64,000 bases of DNA from Tenacibaculum lutimaris (GCF_003610735.1 NZ_RAQM01000008.1:62001-126000); one strand, 5' to 3'. Shown: positions 7,313-18,112, counted from the first letter of the stretch. Translations and numbers: made by a program. The notes: generated by a model from the sequence alone, not told the origin.

Positions 7313-9883
7313 TTATTTTTTGATAATCTTTTTAGTGAACGATTTTTGACTGTCGTTTACTTCAAGAATATAAACCCCATTTTTTAAGTTTGAAAGATCA
7401 ATAGTATGGTGTGTTACTTTTCCGTTTAAGACAGTTTGTCCTGTTAAAGTTGAAATTTTAAAAGAAGCATTTCTGTTATCTCCTAAGTGAATTTTTATTG
7501 TTTTAGCTGTTGGATTTGGTGAAACACTAGCATTAAATATAGAAGCTTCATTTTCTAGTTTACCATCAATAGTGATATTATTATCTCCTAATCCTTTTGC
7601 ACTAGCACCTATGTTTACCGTATAATCTTCAACTTCACCATAAGAGAATGTCTCACAAGCTGATGGTGCAGCATTCCATTTCATAGAAACGCGCATTCTT
7701 GTAGTTCCTGATAAAGCAGAAGTTGGTACAGAAAAGGTATATGATAAATTTCCTGAACTAGAAGAAGAACCACTAACTATTTCTTCTGAAGATTCAAAAG
7801 TTCCATTTTTGTTAAAGTCAATCCAAACTTTCCAATATTCTGTGTAAGAAGAGCTAGAAAATCCAGCGCTCACAATAATAGTATTATTTCCATATGGAAG
7901 ATTCGCTGTAAGAGAGGTAAAGTCACCATATCCACCATTAGCACTAGTAGCATTTGAAATTCCACCAATAACAATATTGTCTATCCATTCATAATTAACA
8001 TTATTACCTTTAGTACTACAATAAGAAATTGTGTTAGCTAAAGTAGTTACATTAACTGTGTTACTTGAAGAAGAAATATTATTGGCAGCATCTTTAGCTT
8101 TAACAGAAAAACTATAATTAGCAGCAGCAGTTAATCCACTAACAGAAAAGTTTGTTGTGGTAACAGAGGCTATTTTAGTACTTCCTTGATACACATCGTA
8201 TCCTGTAACTTCAATATTATCAGTAGCAGCAGTCCAAGTTAAATAAACAGAGGTTTGTGTAATGTTAGAAGCAGCAACATTAGTAGGAGCTGTTGGAGCG
8301 GTAGTATCAGGAGTTGAAGTACCTCCATCAATGTTGTGGTTTCCCAAGCCACTAAAGGTATCTTTCGCTAACGTATTCCATTCAGAAGTTGTGTATGTAC
8401 TATTTGGAGAGGTAACCGAAGATTTTCTTTGTAAAGTTACATCTTGAGCAAATGTAGATGAACTATTAGGGTTACCTATTAAGTCAATAAGTGTACTACC
8501 TTTAAATAAACCTATGGCATCATTTCCATTAAAAGAGAGTACACTAGTGTCTGTTTTGTCTGCTTTATTTAATACAGTACTAGAAGCACTACTATTGGCA
8601 ATTACATATACATTTCCAGTTGTTAGCTGTCCGCTTAATATTAATGTGTTAGTCCATCCACCACCATTAGCAGCTTTCTTTAATGAGTATCCAGATAGGT
8701 TTACAGAGCTTCCTGTAAAATTAGCAATTTCAATAGCTTTATTGTTAGATGAACCTTCTATATATTCAGATATTAATAAGTCAGTAGTAGTTCCATTTCC
8801 TCCACCAGAGGTTGAGTTGGTAGTTATAGAAACTGTATTACTAGCAGTAGATTCGTTACCAGCCGCATCTTTTGCTTTAATAGAAAAAGTATAATTTGTA
8901 GCAGCAGTTAATCCTGTAACGTTATATGTAGTATTTGTTACTGTAGCAATTTTTGTAGCTCCTTGGTAAATATCATACCCTGTAACTCCAGTATTGTCAG
9001 TAGAAGCAGACCAAGCTAAACTTACAGAAGTTTCAGTAATGTTTGAAGCAGCTAAGTTAGATGGTGCTGTAGGAGCTTGTGTGTCAGAACCACTACCACC
9101 TCCAAATAAATCTTCTGCTTGAGGCCCTCCCCATATTTCAGTAGCAAATGCAGGATTATCAATAAAAGGGTTTCTATTTCCTTGAAGATTTTCAAGAATA
9201 GGATTACGTTGTTTTTCAAAATCAGAAACAGGATCGTCTACGTTCCATTGAATAAATAACGTAAGCATATTAGCATCAGATGCCATTGTAGAACCAGTAC
9301 CTACACCAGTAGGTAAACATTGGCTACCATAGCGTAAATACATATACATCATCATGCGGGCAACATCACCTTTCCATTCATCTCCAGGATACCATCCACT
9401 AGCTACATCACCAGCATTTCCAGAACCATCAGCAAATTTTTTACTACTTCTTTGTGAGTTGAATGAGATATCAGCAGATCTTAAGTGATGAGCATCTGCT
9501 CCAGGACCTGAAGTTCCTAAATTAGGGTTACCTAAAGATTTAGCGTATACGTGTTCTCTGTTCCATTGCGTACCTGCAGTACCTCCATTAGCATTTTTAT
9601 CTCGTGTTCTGTCGGTTACATAGTTACCATCTGTATCACTATAACCATAAATTAATAATACTTTACTAGGATCATTAGGATCTAGATCTGTTTGCTTTAA
9701 AGCATCCCAAACACCAGGTGTATAAGATAAGTTAGTTGTATGTGTATTAATGATTTTAGTTGCTAGCTCATTTTTTAAAGCAGTTCCTGATAAGCTTAAA
9801 TTTACATCATTATAGTATGATGGAATTTGAGCAAATATCGATAACGAAGTTATCAGTAAAAAGAAGGGTAATAGTTTTTTCAT
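7313..9883 (-). CDS. secreted endonuclease I family nuclease with FN3, lamin-tail, GEVED and T9SS sorting domains
   Basis: An 856-residue multidomain exoprotein. Residues 1-18 form a signal peptide ending in 'IFAQ'. Residues about 20-265 are an endonuclease I domain with 'NREHVYAKSLGNP' and 'GADAHHLRSADISFNSQRSS', the His/Asn-rich active region. A fibronectin III repeat follows (about 270-355), then a lamin-tail-like domain (about 368-470, 'DLLISEYIEGSSNNKAIEI'), a second FN3 repeat (about 533-620) nearly identical to the first, a GEVED domain (about 640-760, 'EVEDYTVNIG'), and a type A T9SS sorting domain (last 70 residues, 'SPNPTAKTIKI' to 'FTKKIIKK'). The protein should cross the inner membrane by Sec and the outer membrane by T9SS, with the tail removed. 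A role in using extracellular DNA is inferred. It is a single gene. Confidence 0.93.
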   Translation of the reverse strand: MKKLLPFFLLITSLSIFAQIPSYYNDVNLSLSGTALKNELATKIINTHTTNLSYTPGVWDALKQTDLDPNDPSKVLLIYGYSDTDGNYVTDRTRDKNANGGTAGTQWNREHVYAKSLGNPNLGTSGPGADAHHLRSADISFNSQRSSKKFADGSGNAGDVASGWYPGDEWKGDVARMMMYMYLRYGSQCLPTGVGTGSTMASDANMLTLFIQWNVDDPVSDFEKQRNPILENLQGNRNPFIDNPAFATEIWGGPQAEDLFGGGSGSDTQAPTAPSNLAASNITETSVSLAWSASTDNTGVTGYDIYQGATKIATVTNTTYNVTGLTAATNYTFSIKAKDAAGNESTASNTVSITTNSTSGGGNGTTTDLLISEYIEGSSNNKAIEIANFTGSSVNLSGYSLKKAANGGGWTNTLILSGQLTTGNVYVIANSSASSTVLNKADKTDTSVLSFNGNDAIGLFKGSTLIDLIGNPNSSSTFAQDVTLQRKSSVTSPNSTYTTSEWNTLAKDTFSGLGNHNIDGGTSTPDTTAPTAPTNVAASNITQTSVYLTWTAATDNIEVTGYDVYQGSTKIASVTTTNFSVSGLTAAANYSFSVKAKDAANNISSSSNTVNVTTLANTISYCSTKGNNVNYEWIDNIVIGGISNATSANGGYGDFTSLTANLPYGNNTIIVSAGFSSSSYTEYWKVWIDFNKNGTFESSEEIVSGSSSSSGNLSYTFSVPTSALSGTTRMRVSMKWNAAPSACETFSYGEVEDYTVNIGASAKGLGDNNITIDGKLENEASIFNASVSPNPTAKTIKIHLGDNRNASFKISTLTGQTVLNGKVTHHTIDLSNLKNGVYILEVNDSQKSFTKKIIKK

Positions 9884-10022
9884 GTAAATGAATTTATGTT
9901 AAAACTTTGTTAATTCATTACAAATCAATAAAAAAAGAGAATATTCAATGTTACCAAAATATTAACAATCAATAACGTAGCAGCTATAAGAAACAAGATG
10001 ATTTTTTTTCCTTTATTTTACG

Positions 10023-10030
10023 TAAATTTG
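10023..10030 (+). promoter_or_regulatory. candidate -7 promoter element of pheT
   Basis: TAAATTTG fits TAnnTTTG and lies 23 bases upstream of the pheT ATG, giving a very short leader. No TTG -33 box is seen at 17-23 bases upstream; a T-run occupies that position. Confidence 0.45.
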
Positions 10031-10053
10031 CAGGCTAAATTCAGAGATTGATT

Positions 10054-12480
10054 ATGAAGATATCATACAATTGGTTAAAACAATTTTTACAAACAGACTG
10101 GGAGGCTGAAAAGACAGGTGAATTACTTACTGATTTAGGTCTTGAAGTTGAAGGTATAGAGAAGGTTGAAAGTATAAAAGGTAGTTTACAAGGTGTAGTT
10201 GTTGGTGAAGTAAAAACATGTATTAAACACCCTAACGCAGATAAACTAAAAATTACTACGGTAGATTTAGGAAATGGTAGTCCTGTACAAATTGTTTGTG
10301 GAGCGCCGAATGTAGATGCTGGTCAAAAAGTACCTGTTGCAACTGTCGGTACCATGTTGTATGATGATAAAGGTGAAGGCTTTAAGATAAAGAAAGGAAA
10401 GATTAGAGGAGAAGAAAGTCACGGAATGATTTGTGCCGAAGACGAATTAGGTCTAGGGAAAAGTCATGACGGTATTATGATTTTAGACGAAAGTTTAGCT
10501 CCTGGTACACCTTGTTCTGATGTGTTTAATATTGAAACAGACTATGTTTTTGAAATAGGGTTAACACCAAACCGTTCTGATGCAATGAGCCATTATGGTG
10601 TTGCACGTGATTTACGCGCAGGATTAATTCAACAAGGAACAAATATAGAATTAATATCTCCTTCTGTTTCTGATTTTCATGTTGACGAGCGTATTCTTAA
10701 AATAGATATTGAAGTAGAAGATAAAGAATTAGTACCACGTTATTGTGGAATTACGATTACCGATGTTGAAGTTAAAGATTCACCAGAGTGGATTCAAAAT
10801 AGATTAAAAGCAATAGGTTTAGCTCCTAAAAATAACATTGTAGACATTACTAACTATGTGTTACATGAATTAGGACAACCATTACATGCTTTTGATGCTT
10901 CTAAAATTAGAGGAGGAAAAGTAGTAGTGAAAACCTTAGAAGAAGGAACTAAGTTTACTACATTAGATGATGTAGAAAGAGAACTATCTTCTGAAGATAT
11001 AATGATTTGTGACGCTGATAACAAACCATTATGTATAGGTGGTGTTTTTGGAGGAGCAAATTCTGGAGTTACTGAAAGCACGCATACTATTTTCTTAGAA
11101 AGTGCCTATTTTAATCCTGTATCTGTTCGTAAAACAGCAAAGCGTCATGGATTAAATACAGATGCTTCTTTCCGTTTTGAAAGAGGAATCGATATTAATA
11201 CAACAAAATATGCTTTAAAGCGTGCAGCTTTATTAATTGAAGAGTATGCTGGAGGAAAAATGTCGTCAGATATTTTAGATTTTTATCCTGTAAAGCTTGA
11301 AGATTTTGAAGTGTTCTTATCATTTGAAAATGCGTATAAATTAATAGGTCAAGAAATTCCTAAAGAAACTATTAAAAAGATTTTAGCTTCTTTAGATATT
11401 AAAATCAATAGTGTTACAGAAGCAGGTTTAGGATTGGTAGTACCATCTTATAGAACCGATGTGCAACGTGAGGCAGATATTATTGAAGAAATTTTACGTG
11501 TTTACGGGTATAATAATGTTGAGTTTTCTCATAAGTTAAACACCTCTATTTCTTTTGATAGTGATATCAATGTAAAAGTAGAAAACATTGTAGCAGATCA
11601 ACTATCATCACTAGGGTTCAACGAAACTATGGCAAATTCGTTAACCAAAGCAGATTATCTTGAGTTATCTGAGAATTTGAATCCAGAGCATAGTGTAGAG
11701 ATGTTAAATCCGTTAAGTAACGATTTAAAGGTAATGCGTCAGTCATTATTATTTAGCGGATTAGAGTCTGTTGCTTACAACATCAATAGAAAACAAAATT
11801 CATTAAAGTTTTATGAGTTTGGTAAAACCTATCATAAATACGAAAGTGGATATCAAGAAGATAAACATTTAACCTTATTTGTTACAGGAAACAGAACTCA
11901 AGATAGCTGGAAAGTAGCTTCGCAAGCGTCAGATTTCTTTTATTTAAAAGGAATTGTAACAACATTATTAAGTCGTTTAGGAATTGATAATTTAAAAACA
12001 ACTCCAACAAAATCAGATGTGTTTTCTGAAGGAATTATCTTAAGTTTAGGAAAAATGAAGTTGGTAGAGTTAGGAGTTGTGAAAAGAGCGATTTTAAAAG
12101 AATTTTCTATTAAACAAGAAGTATTATTTGCTGATTTTAACTGGCAAACTATTTTAGGTCTAGTAGGTAATAAGAAAATAAAAGTAACAGAATTGCCTAA
12201 ATTCCCAGCGGTAAAACGTGATTTAGCATTGTTATTAGATAATAAAGTTGAGTTTAAAGAAATTTACAACTTGGCATTTCAATCAGAAAGAAAATTGTTG
12301 AAAGAAGTAGATTTGTTTGATGTATACGAAGGAGATAAATTACCAGAAGGTAAAAAGTCGTATGCGGTTAGTTTTGTATTACAAGATGAAAACAAAACGT
12401 TAGAAGACAAACAAATAGATAAAATAATGCAGAAACTACAGCAAACATTCGAAAAGAATTTAGACGCTGTATTACGATAA
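10054..12480 (+). CDS. pheT: phenylalanine--tRNA ligase beta subunit
   Basis: The 808-residue product has the full PheT order: N-terminal 'MKISYNWLKQFL', a tRNA-binding OB-fold (residues about 40-155, 'GVVVGEVKTCIKHPNADKL'), the B3/B4 editing domain ('NIVDITNYVLHELGQPLHAF'), the B5 domain, a catalytic-like core ('RVYGYNNVEF') and a C-terminal ferredoxin-fold anticodon-binding domain ('LPKFPAVKRDLALL'). It pairs with PheS to charge tRNA-Phe; pheS is not in the window. I chose the ATG at 10054 because the protein then begins 'MKISYNW', usual for the family, rather than the in-frame TTG at 10048. A terminator follows at 12486. Confidence 0.98.
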   Translation: MKISYNWLKQFLQTDWEAEKTGELLTDLGLEVEGIEKVESIKGSLQGVVVGEVKTCIKHPNADKLKITTVDLGNGSPVQIVCGAPNVDAGQKVPVATVGTMLYDDKGEGFKIKKGKIRGEESHGMICAEDELGLGKSHDGIMILDESLAPGTPCSDVFNIETDYVFEIGLTPNRSDAMSHYGVARDLRAGLIQQGTNIELISPSVSDFHVDERILKIDIEVEDKELVPRYCGITITDVEVKDSPEWIQNRLKAIGLAPKNNIVDITNYVLHELGQPLHAFDASKIRGGKVVVKTLEEGTKFTTLDDVERELSSEDIMICDADNKPLCIGGVFGGANSGVTESTHTIFLESAYFNPVSVRKTAKRHGLNTDASFRFERGIDINTTKYALKRAALLIEEYAGGKMSSDILDFYPVKLEDFEVFLSFENAYKLIGQEIPKETIKKILASLDIKINSVTEAGLGLVVPSYRTDVQREADIIEEILRVYGYNNVEFSHKLNTSISFDSDINVKVENIVADQLSSLGFNETMANSLTKADYLELSENLNPEHSVEMLNPLSNDLKVMRQSLLFSGLESVAYNINRKQNSLKFYEFGKTYHKYESGYQEDKHLTLFVTGNRTQDSWKVASQASDFFYLKGIVTTLLSRLGIDNLKTTPTKSDVFSEGIILSLGKMKLVELGVVKRAILKEFSIKQEVLFADFNWQTILGLVGNKKIKVTELPKFPAVKRDLALLLDNKVEFKEIYNLAFQSERKLLKEVDLFDVYEGDKLPEGKKSYAVSFVLQDENKTLEDKQIDKIMQKLQQTFEKNLDAVLR

Positions 12481-12485
12481 TTCAG

Positions 12486-12510
12486 AAGCTCCATTTTTGG
12501 AGCTTTTTTT
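12486..12510 (+). terminator. intrinsic terminator of pheT
   Basis: An 8-bp stem (AAGCTCCA at 12486-12493 with TGGAGCTT at 12498-12505) and a TTTT loop are followed by a T-run, 6 bases after the pheT stop. Confidence 0.85.
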
Positions 12511-12544
12511 ATATTTAATAAACGAAAGATTATAATTAAAACCA

Positions 12545-13579
12545 ATGTACAAATTACTTATTCGCCCAATATTCTTCCTTTTTGATCCAGAAAAGATTCA
12601 CCATTTTACTTTTTCGCTAGTTAAATTTTTATCAAAAATACCAGGTGTTCCATCTATTTTTAGAGGAATGTATCAAGTAAACGATAAAAAATTAGAGCGT
12701 AATTTATTTGGTTTAACTTTTAAAAATCCTGTAGGATTAGCAGCTGGGTTTGACAAAAATGCAGTGTTGTACAATGAACTGGCTAATTTTGGATTTGGTT
12801 TTGTTGAAATAGGTACCGTAACACCAAAAGGTCAAGTAGGAAACCCTAAAAAACGTTTATTTCGTTTAAAAGATGATAAAGGAATTATCAATCGAATGGG
12901 TTTTAATAATGAAGGTTTAGAAGCAGCAATTGAACAATTAAAAAAGAACAAAGGAAAAATAATTATTGGAGGAAATATTGGTAAGAACACGAATACAGCT
13001 CCTGAAAATTATACTGAAGACTATGTAGCTTGTTTTAAAGGATTACATCCATATGTAGATTATTTTGTATTGAATGTAAGTTGTCCAAATGTATCTAGTC
13101 ATGCAAAACTTGAAGATGCTGATTATTTAAAGGAACTAATTACTGAAGTTCAAAAGTTAAACAACGCTGAAGCACAACAAAAACCCATTTTATTAAAGAT
13201 TGCGCCAGACTTAAATAATCAACAGTTAGATGAAATTATTGAATTAGTTGCTGAAACAAAGATCGATGGAGTGATAGCGTCGAATACTTCAGTAAATAGA
13301 GATAATTTAAAAGCTTCTAAAGAGCGTTTACAAGAAATAGGTAATGGAGGAGTAAGCGGACAACCAGTTAAAGATAGAAGTACGAGGGTGATTCAATACT
13401 TAGCAGATAATTCTAATAAAGCATTTCCTATAATTGGAGTAGGAGGTATCCATTCTGAAAAAGATGCTTTAGAAAAGCTTAAAGCAGGTGCAGACTTAGT
13501 ACAAATTTATACAGGCTTTATTTATGAAGGACCAAGCTTGGTAAAAAGAATCAATAAAGCTGTTTTAGCTGAAAGTTAA
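12545..13579 (+). CDS. pyrD: dihydroorotate dehydrogenase (quinone), class 2
   Basis: A 344-residue enzyme oxidising dihydroorotate to orotate with FMN, passing electrons to menaquinone at the inner membrane. The N-terminal amphipathic segment ('[20 protein letters not shown]') is the membrane-docking extension of class 2 enzymes. '[13 protein letters not shown]', '[20 protein letters not shown]', 'NRMGFNNEG' and '[10 protein letters not shown]' follow, the last carrying the class 2 catalytic Ser; 'IASNTSVNR' and '[11 protein letters not shown]' form the substrate and FMN phosphate sites. The LysE gene starts 3 bases after the stop, so they form an operon. Confidence 0.97.
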   Translation: MYKLLIRPIFFLFDPEKIHHFTFSLVKFLSKIPGVPSIFRGMYQVNDKKLERNLFGLTFKNPVGLAAGFDKNAVLYNELANFGFGFVEIGTVTPKGQVGNPKKRLFRLKDDKGIINRMGFNNEGLEAAIEQLKKNKGKIIIGGNIGKNTNTAPENYTEDYVACFKGLHPYVDYFVLNVSCPNVSSHAKLEDADYLKELITEVQKLNNAEAQQKPILLKIAPDLNNQQLDEIIELVAETKIDGVIASNTSVNRDNLKASKERLQEIGNGGVSGQPVKDRSTRVIQYLADNSNKAFPIIGVGGIHSEKDALEKLKAGADLVQIYTGFIYEGPSLVKRINKAVLAES

Positions 13580-13582
13580 TTT

Positions 13583-14197
13583 ATGCTAGAAACTCTCATT
13601 TCTTTTGTATTTGCTACGGCTACTTTAGCTATTTCGCCAGGACCTGATAATATTTTTGTGTTGACACAAAGTATCGTCAATGGAAAAAAATATGGGTTAG
13701 CCACGGTTGCTGGTTTAATGACGGGATGTATTATTCATACAACTTTGGTAGCTTTTGGAGTTTCAGAAATCATAAAACAGAATCCGAATTTATTTTTCAT
13801 TATCAAGTTATTTGGAGCAGGATATTTACTGTACTTGGCTTATCTAGTATTTAAAAGTGATGCTAAAATTGCTTTTTCAACTGAAAATGTAGAGCGAAAA
13901 TCAACCTTACAATTATATAAAAGAGGTTTTTGGATGAATGTATTAAATCCGAAAGTGACAATCTTCTTTTTGGCGTTTTTTCCTCAGTTTTTGTTTTCTG
14001 ACACCTTGTCAAACGTTATTCAGTTTTATGTATTAGGAGGATTATTCATTTTGACATCTTTCTTAATATTTTCTTCCATTGCTATTTTAGCAGGAAAAAT
14101 TTCCGATTATATTAAACAACACAATAAAGTAGGAATATACTTAAAGTGGGCACAAATTGTAGTGTTTGTAGGTATTGCTCTGTTAATTTTGGTTTAA
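13583..14197 (+). CDS. LysE/RhtB family amino-acid exporter
   Basis: A 204-residue inner-membrane protein with about six hydrophobic helices. The start 'MLETLISFVFATATLAISPG' runs into 'GPDNIFVLTQSIVNGKKYGL', the signature region of the LysE/RhtB superfamily, which exports amino acids or related metabolites by proton antiport. The substrate cannot be told from sequence. It begins 3 bases after pyrD. Its stop overlaps the stop of the convergent DinB-like gene by 4 bases, and no terminator is visible between them. Confidence 0.88.
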   Translation: MLETLISFVFATATLAISPGPDNIFVLTQSIVNGKKYGLATVAGLMTGCIIHTTLVAFGVSEIIKQNPNLFFIIKLFGAGYLLYLAYLVFKSDAKIAFSTENVERKSTLQLYKRGFWMNVLNPKVTIFFLAFFPQFLFSDTLSNVIQFYVLGGLFILTSFLIFSSIAILAGKISDYIKQHNKVGIYLKWAQIVVFVGIALLILV

Positions 14198-14724
14198 CAC
14201 CAGCCTTTTCTAATTAATAATTGTTCAATATGTGCATAATGATGGTTGCAATGCCAAGCATAAATTCCAATATTTTCTTTTAAGCCAACTTCTTCATTTC
14301 CGTCAGGATGGATAAACGATTTGTTTAAGTCTTCTTCAGTTAAACCTTTCATAAAGTAAACCCATTTGGCATGTAATGCCTTTAGAGTATCTAACGAAAG
14401 TTGAATAGGAGCAGTTTTAGAATCAAATAATTCAGCCCAACGATCTTCAAAATAAGTTTTAATAACTGGTTTATCTTCTGTTAAAGCCCATTTAAAGCGA
14501 GTATAAGAATTATGATAACTATCAGCACAGAGATGTATCACTTGCCTAATTGTCCAACCTTCTTCTCTGTACGGAGTATCTAATTGTTTTTCGGATAAAT
14601 CAGAAACTAACTTATTCAGTCTTTTTGGGAAGTCTTCTATAGTTTCAATCCATTTAGCAATATTTTTAGAAGAAATGTTATTTGGAATTTTAGGTTTACC
14701 AATAGGATATTTTAACTTTTCCAT
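14194..14724 (-). CDS. DinB/YfiT-like putative metal-dependent hydrolase (bacillithiol transferase-like)
   Basis: A 176-residue four-helix-bundle protein of the DinB superfamily, closest in layout to YfiT/BstA: the start 'LKYPIGKPKIP', 'GWTIRQVIHLCADSYHNSY' with the first metal His, and a C-terminal 'IYAWHCNHHYAHIEQLL' with two further His ligands. Family members are bacillithiol S-transferases or metal-dependent hydrolases; most sequences have His-His at the first ligand position, where this one has Ile-His. Its ATG overlaps the stop of the TPR lipoprotein gene as TAATG, so the two are translationally coupled. Confidence 0.82.
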   Translation of the reverse strand: MEKLKYPIGKPKIPNNISSKNIAKWIETIEDFPKRLNKLVSDLSEKQLDTPYREEGWTIRQVIHLCADSYHNSYTRFKWALTEDKPVIKTYFEDRWAELFDSKTAPIQLSLDTLKALHAKWVYFMKGLTEEDLNKSFIHPDGNEEVGLKENIGIYAWHCNHHYAHIEQLLIRKGWC

Positions 14725-15410
14725 TACTTTTCTTTTTTAGAAGTTAGTTTTTCTAAATTTCGTTTAGAACTACTGTTTTCAGGATTGATAGCTAGTGCTT
14801 TTTTATAGTATTCTATAGCTTTTATAGTATCTTTCATTTTAGCATAAGCGTCACCAGTGCTATCATAAGTATTGGAGCTATTAGGATATAACTCAATGTT
14901 GATTTTAAAAACATTAATAGCATCTTCGTATTCATTATTTCTAAGGTACTGATAACCTAATCTATTTAAGTTTCTTTCTCTAATTACAGGAGTTAAGCTA
15001 TCTTTTTCTTTAATAGCTTTATACCCTTCTAAAGCAGCTTTAAAATTGCCTTCAGCTAAGTATTCACTAGGTGTTTTTTCTCCCTTTTTTAATTTATTGA
15101 AAACATATTTTTCTCCCTCATGTTCTCTCTTTTCAGCTAATTCTATTTTATTCTCAGCAGTATTAAAAATTAGTTTTTCGTTTAGTTCTCGAACATAAAA
15201 GGAAGTATCGTCAACCCTTAAGGGTTCTAAATCTTGGTTACGCCATTTTAAGAGTAGTTTTTTGTCTTCATCAAAAGTAACTTCTATAATTTCATCAGCA
15301 TTAAAATAATAACGTCCAGCAGCTTTTTCTATAAACTCAGTTGTATTTGTCTTAGAAGTACAGTTAATGATTAAAAGTAATAAAGGGAGGAATAAAAGTT
15401 TAGTTTTCAT
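14724..15410 (-). CDS. TPR-repeat lipoprotein
   Basis: A 228-residue protein with a lipoprotein signal (hydrophobic 'LLFLPLLLLIINC', Cys17). The middle is beta-rich and of unknown fold. Residues about 120-228 hold three tetratricopeptide-like repeats, the last a clear match ('SNTYDSTGDAYAKMKDTIKA', then 'IEYYKKALAINPENSSS'). TPRs mediate protein contacts, so this is probably an envelope scaffold protein. It is the first gene of a two-gene operon with the DinB-like gene. Confidence 0.78.
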   Translation of the reverse strand: MKTKLLFLPLLLLIINCTSKTNTTEFIEKAAGRYYFNADEIIEVTFDEDKKLLLKWRNQDLEPLRVDDTSFYVRELNEKLIFNTAENKIELAEKREHEGEKYVFNKLKKGEKTPSEYLAEGNFKAALEGYKAIKEKDSLTPVIRERNLNRLGYQYLRNNEYEDAINVFKINIELYPNSSNTYDSTGDAYAKMKDTIKAIEYYKKALAINPENSSSKRNLEKLTSKKEK

Positions 15411-15611
15411 TTCTTGATTAGTTTTAGTTGATAAGATACCTATATGACGAATGATATCAAAAATAGTTACAAATTAAATTAAACATAGTTTTTATTGGCA
15501 TAAGAATTGACTTATAGTTAAGACGATAAACATTTAGTTGTTTTTATCTTTTGTTTATCAGTGTTTTACGGTTTTAAAAAAGTGGTATTCCTTTTTAAAA
15601 ATATTTAAAAG

Positions 15612-15624
15612 TGCCACTATGACA
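15612..15624. promoter_or_regulatory. candidate operator upstream of lon
   Basis: A short imperfect dyad, TGCCA-CTA-TGACA, lies 13 bases upstream of the lon ATG. Its position and spacing are compatible with a regulator half-site pair or part of a stress promoter. The assignment is tentative because it is one instance with one mismatched base pair. Confidence 0.25.
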
Positions 15625-15637
15625 GAATATATAAGAT

Positions 15638-18094
15638 ATGAGCAAATCAAAAATATTACATTTAGACAATTTGTCGCTTCAAGATGTTTTTAATGAAGAT
15701 TCAGAATTAATCCCTTTATTAACGCCAGAGGATGAAGAATTAATAAATCAAGAAAGCATTCCTGAAGAGTTACCAATTCTTCCTTTACGAAATACAGTAC
15801 TGTTTCCTGGTGTGGTAATTCCTATTACTGCAGGTAGAGATAAGTCTATTCAGTTAATTAAAGATGCTAACAAAGGAGATAAGGTTGTTGGAGTAGTTGC
15901 ACAAAAGGATAGTGAAGTTGAAGATCCAGGAATAGATGATATTTATCAAACAGGTGTAGTAGCGCAAATATTACGTGTGTTAAAAATGCCTGATGGTAAT
16001 ACAACGGTTATTATTCAAGGAAAAAAGCGTTTTGAAATTGAGGAAGTTATTCAAGAAGAGCCTTATTTAAAAGCAAAAGTAAAAGAAGCGGTAGACGAAA
16101 GAGAAATTGATGATCAAAAAGAGTTTGATGCAATTATTGATTCTATCAAAGATCTAGCTTTAGAGGTAATCAAAGAAAATCCAATGTTGCCATCAGAAGC
16201 GTCATTTGCAATTAAAAATATTCAATCAAGTTCATTTTTGGTGAATTTTATTTCATCAAATATGGAGCTAAGTGTATCGCAAAAGCAGGTATTGTTAGAG
16301 AAAGACAATTTAAAAGAGCGTGCGTTATTAACTTTAAAAAATCTTGATAAAGAGCTTCAAAAATTACAATTACGTAACGATATTCAATCTAAAACACGTT
16401 CAGATTTAGATAAGCAGCAAAGAGAATATTATTTGCATCAGCAATTAAAAACGATACAAGATGAGCTAGGAGGAGTTTCTCATGAGCAAGAGCTTGATGA
16501 AATGCGTTTAAAAGCGAAGTCTAAAAAATGGAGTAAAGAAGTTGCTGAAACTTTTGAAAAAGAGTTAAGTCGTTTAAAACGTATGAACCCTCAAATGGCT
16601 GAGTTTGGCATTCAACGTAACTATTTAGAGTTAATGTTAGAGTTACCTTGGAATGAGTTTTCTAAGGATAAGTTTGATTTAAAAAGAGCTCAAAAAATCT
16701 TAGACAGAGATCATTTTGGGTTAGAAGAGGTAAAAGAACGTATTATTGAGCATTTAGCAGTTTTAAAGCTTCGTGGAGACATGAAATCACCTATTATATG
16801 TTTATACGGTCCTCCAGGTGTTGGTAAAACATCATTAGGAAAATCGGTAGCAGAGGCTTTAGGACGTAAGTATGTTCGTATGTCGTTAGGTGGTTTACGC
16901 GATGAGGCTGAGATACGTGGTCACCGTAAAACCTACATTGGTGCAATGCCAGGGCGTTTAATTCAGAATATTAAAAAGGCAGGAACTTCCAATCCTGTTT
17001 TTGTATTAGATGAAATTGATAAATTAGGACAAAGTCATCAAGGAGATCCTTCATCAGCGATGTTAGAAGTATTAGATCCTGAGCAAAATACTCATTTTTA
17101 CGATAATTATTTAGAAGTAGGGTACGATCTTTCTAAGGTGTTATTTATTGCTACTGCGAATAACATCAATCAAATTCCTTGGGCATTACGTGATCGTATG
17201 GAAATAATCAATGTTACAGGGTATACGATTGAAGAAAAAGTAGAAATAGCCAAGAAATACTTGTTTCCGAAACAATTAACAGAACACGGATTATCAAAAG
17301 AACACTTGATAGTTGGTAAAAAACAGATAGAGAAGATTGTTGAAGGATATACTCGCGAATCTGGAGTTCGTGGTTTAGAAAAACAAGTAGCAAAAGTGGT
17401 TCGTTTTGTAGCAAAATCTATTGCTATGGAAGAAGAGTACAATGTTACGCTTACTAACGAGGATATTGAAGTTATTTTAGGACCCGCTCGTTTAGAACGC
17501 GATAAATATGAAAATAACGATGTTGCAGGTGTAGTTACTGGTTTAGCCTGGACAAGTGTTGGAGGAGACATTTTGTTTATTGAATCTATTCTTTCTAAAG
17601 GAAAAGGAAACCTTTCTATTACAGGTAATTTGGGTACAGTAATGAAGGAGTCTTCAACGATTGCAATGAAGTATATTAAATCAAATGCTGAAGAGTTTGG
17701 AATTAACCCTGAAGTATTAGATAAATATGATGTACATATTCACGTTCCAGAAGGTGCAACGCCAAAAGATGGACCAAGCGCTGGTATAACCATGTTAACA
17801 TCGTTAGTATCGGTATTTACTCAGCGAAAGGTTAAAAATAAATTAGCAATGACTGGTGAAATTACATTGAGAGGAAAAGTATTGCCAGTAGGAGGAATTA
17901 AAGAGAAAATATTAGCTGCTAAGAGAGCTAACATTAAAGAAATAATTCTTTGTGCCGATAATAAAAGAGATATTGATGAAATAAAGGAAAGTTACTTAAA
18001 AGGATTAACCTTCCATTATGTAACAGATATGAGTGAGGTAATTGATATTGCACTTACCAAGCAAAAAGTTAAGAATGCTAAGAAGCTTTTATAG
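15638..18094 (+). CDS. lon: endopeptidase La (Lon protease)
   Basis: An 818-residue ATP-dependent serine protease with standard LonA architecture: an N-terminal LAN substrate domain (residues about 45-240, '[20 protein letters not shown]'), a coiled linker, an AAA+ module with Walker A '[13 protein letters not shown]' near residue 391 and Walker B '[11 protein letters not shown]', and a C-terminal protease domain with the catalytic Ser in '[10 protein letters not shown]' near residue 713 and the dyad Lys in '[17 protein letters not shown]'. It degrades misfolded and regulatory proteins in the cytoplasm. It has its own 227-base upstream region containing a dyad near the start codon, and a terminator follows. 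Confidence 0.98.
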   Translation: MSKSKILHLDNLSLQDVFNEDSELIPLLTPEDEELINQESIPEELPILPLRNTVLFPGVVIPITAGRDKSIQLIKDANKGDKVVGVVAQKDSEVEDPGIDDIYQTGVVAQILRVLKMPDGNTTVIIQGKKRFEIEEVIQEEPYLKAKVKEAVDEREIDDQKEFDAIIDSIKDLALEVIKENPMLPSEASFAIKNIQSSSFLVNFISSNMELSVSQKQVLLEKDNLKERALLTLKNLDKELQKLQLRNDIQSKTRSDLDKQQREYYLHQQLKTIQDELGGVSHEQELDEMRLKAKSKKWSKEVAETFEKELSRLKRMNPQMAEFGIQRNYLELMLELPWNEFSKDKFDLKRAQKILDRDHFGLEEVKERIIEHLAVLKLRGDMKSPIICLYGPPGVGKTSLGKSVAEALGRKYVRMSLGGLRDEAEIRGHRKTYIGAMPGRLIQNIKKAGTSNPVFVLDEIDKLGQSHQGDPSSAMLEVLDPEQNTHFYDNYLEVGYDLSKVLFIATANNINQIPWALRDRMEIINVTGYTIEEKVEIAKKYLFPKQLTEHGLSKEHLIVGKKQIEKIVEGYTRESGVRGLEKQVAKVVRFVAKSIAMEEEYNVTLTNEDIEVILGPARLERDKYENNDVAGVVTGLAWTSVGGDILFIESILSKGKGNLSITGNLGTVMKESSTIAMKYIKSNAEEFGINPEVLDKYDVHIHVPEGATPKDGPSAGITMLTSLVSVFTQRKVKNKLAMTGEITLRGKVLPVGGIKEKILAAKRANIKEIILCADNKRDIDEIKESYLKGLTFHYVTDMSEVIDIALTKQKVKNAKKLL

Positions 18095-18112
18095 TTTTTT
18101 TGAAAGTAAAAG

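Noticed and set aside
8514..8894. 126-codon open frame on the plus strand inside the nuclease gene
   Set aside because: It lies opposite the low-complexity FN3 and lamin-tail coding region, has no family features, and the minus-strand protein has clear domains throughout.
17170..17571. 133-codon open frame on the minus strand inside lon
   Set aside because: It is antisense to the conserved AAA+/protease junction of lon and has no recognisable domain or start context.
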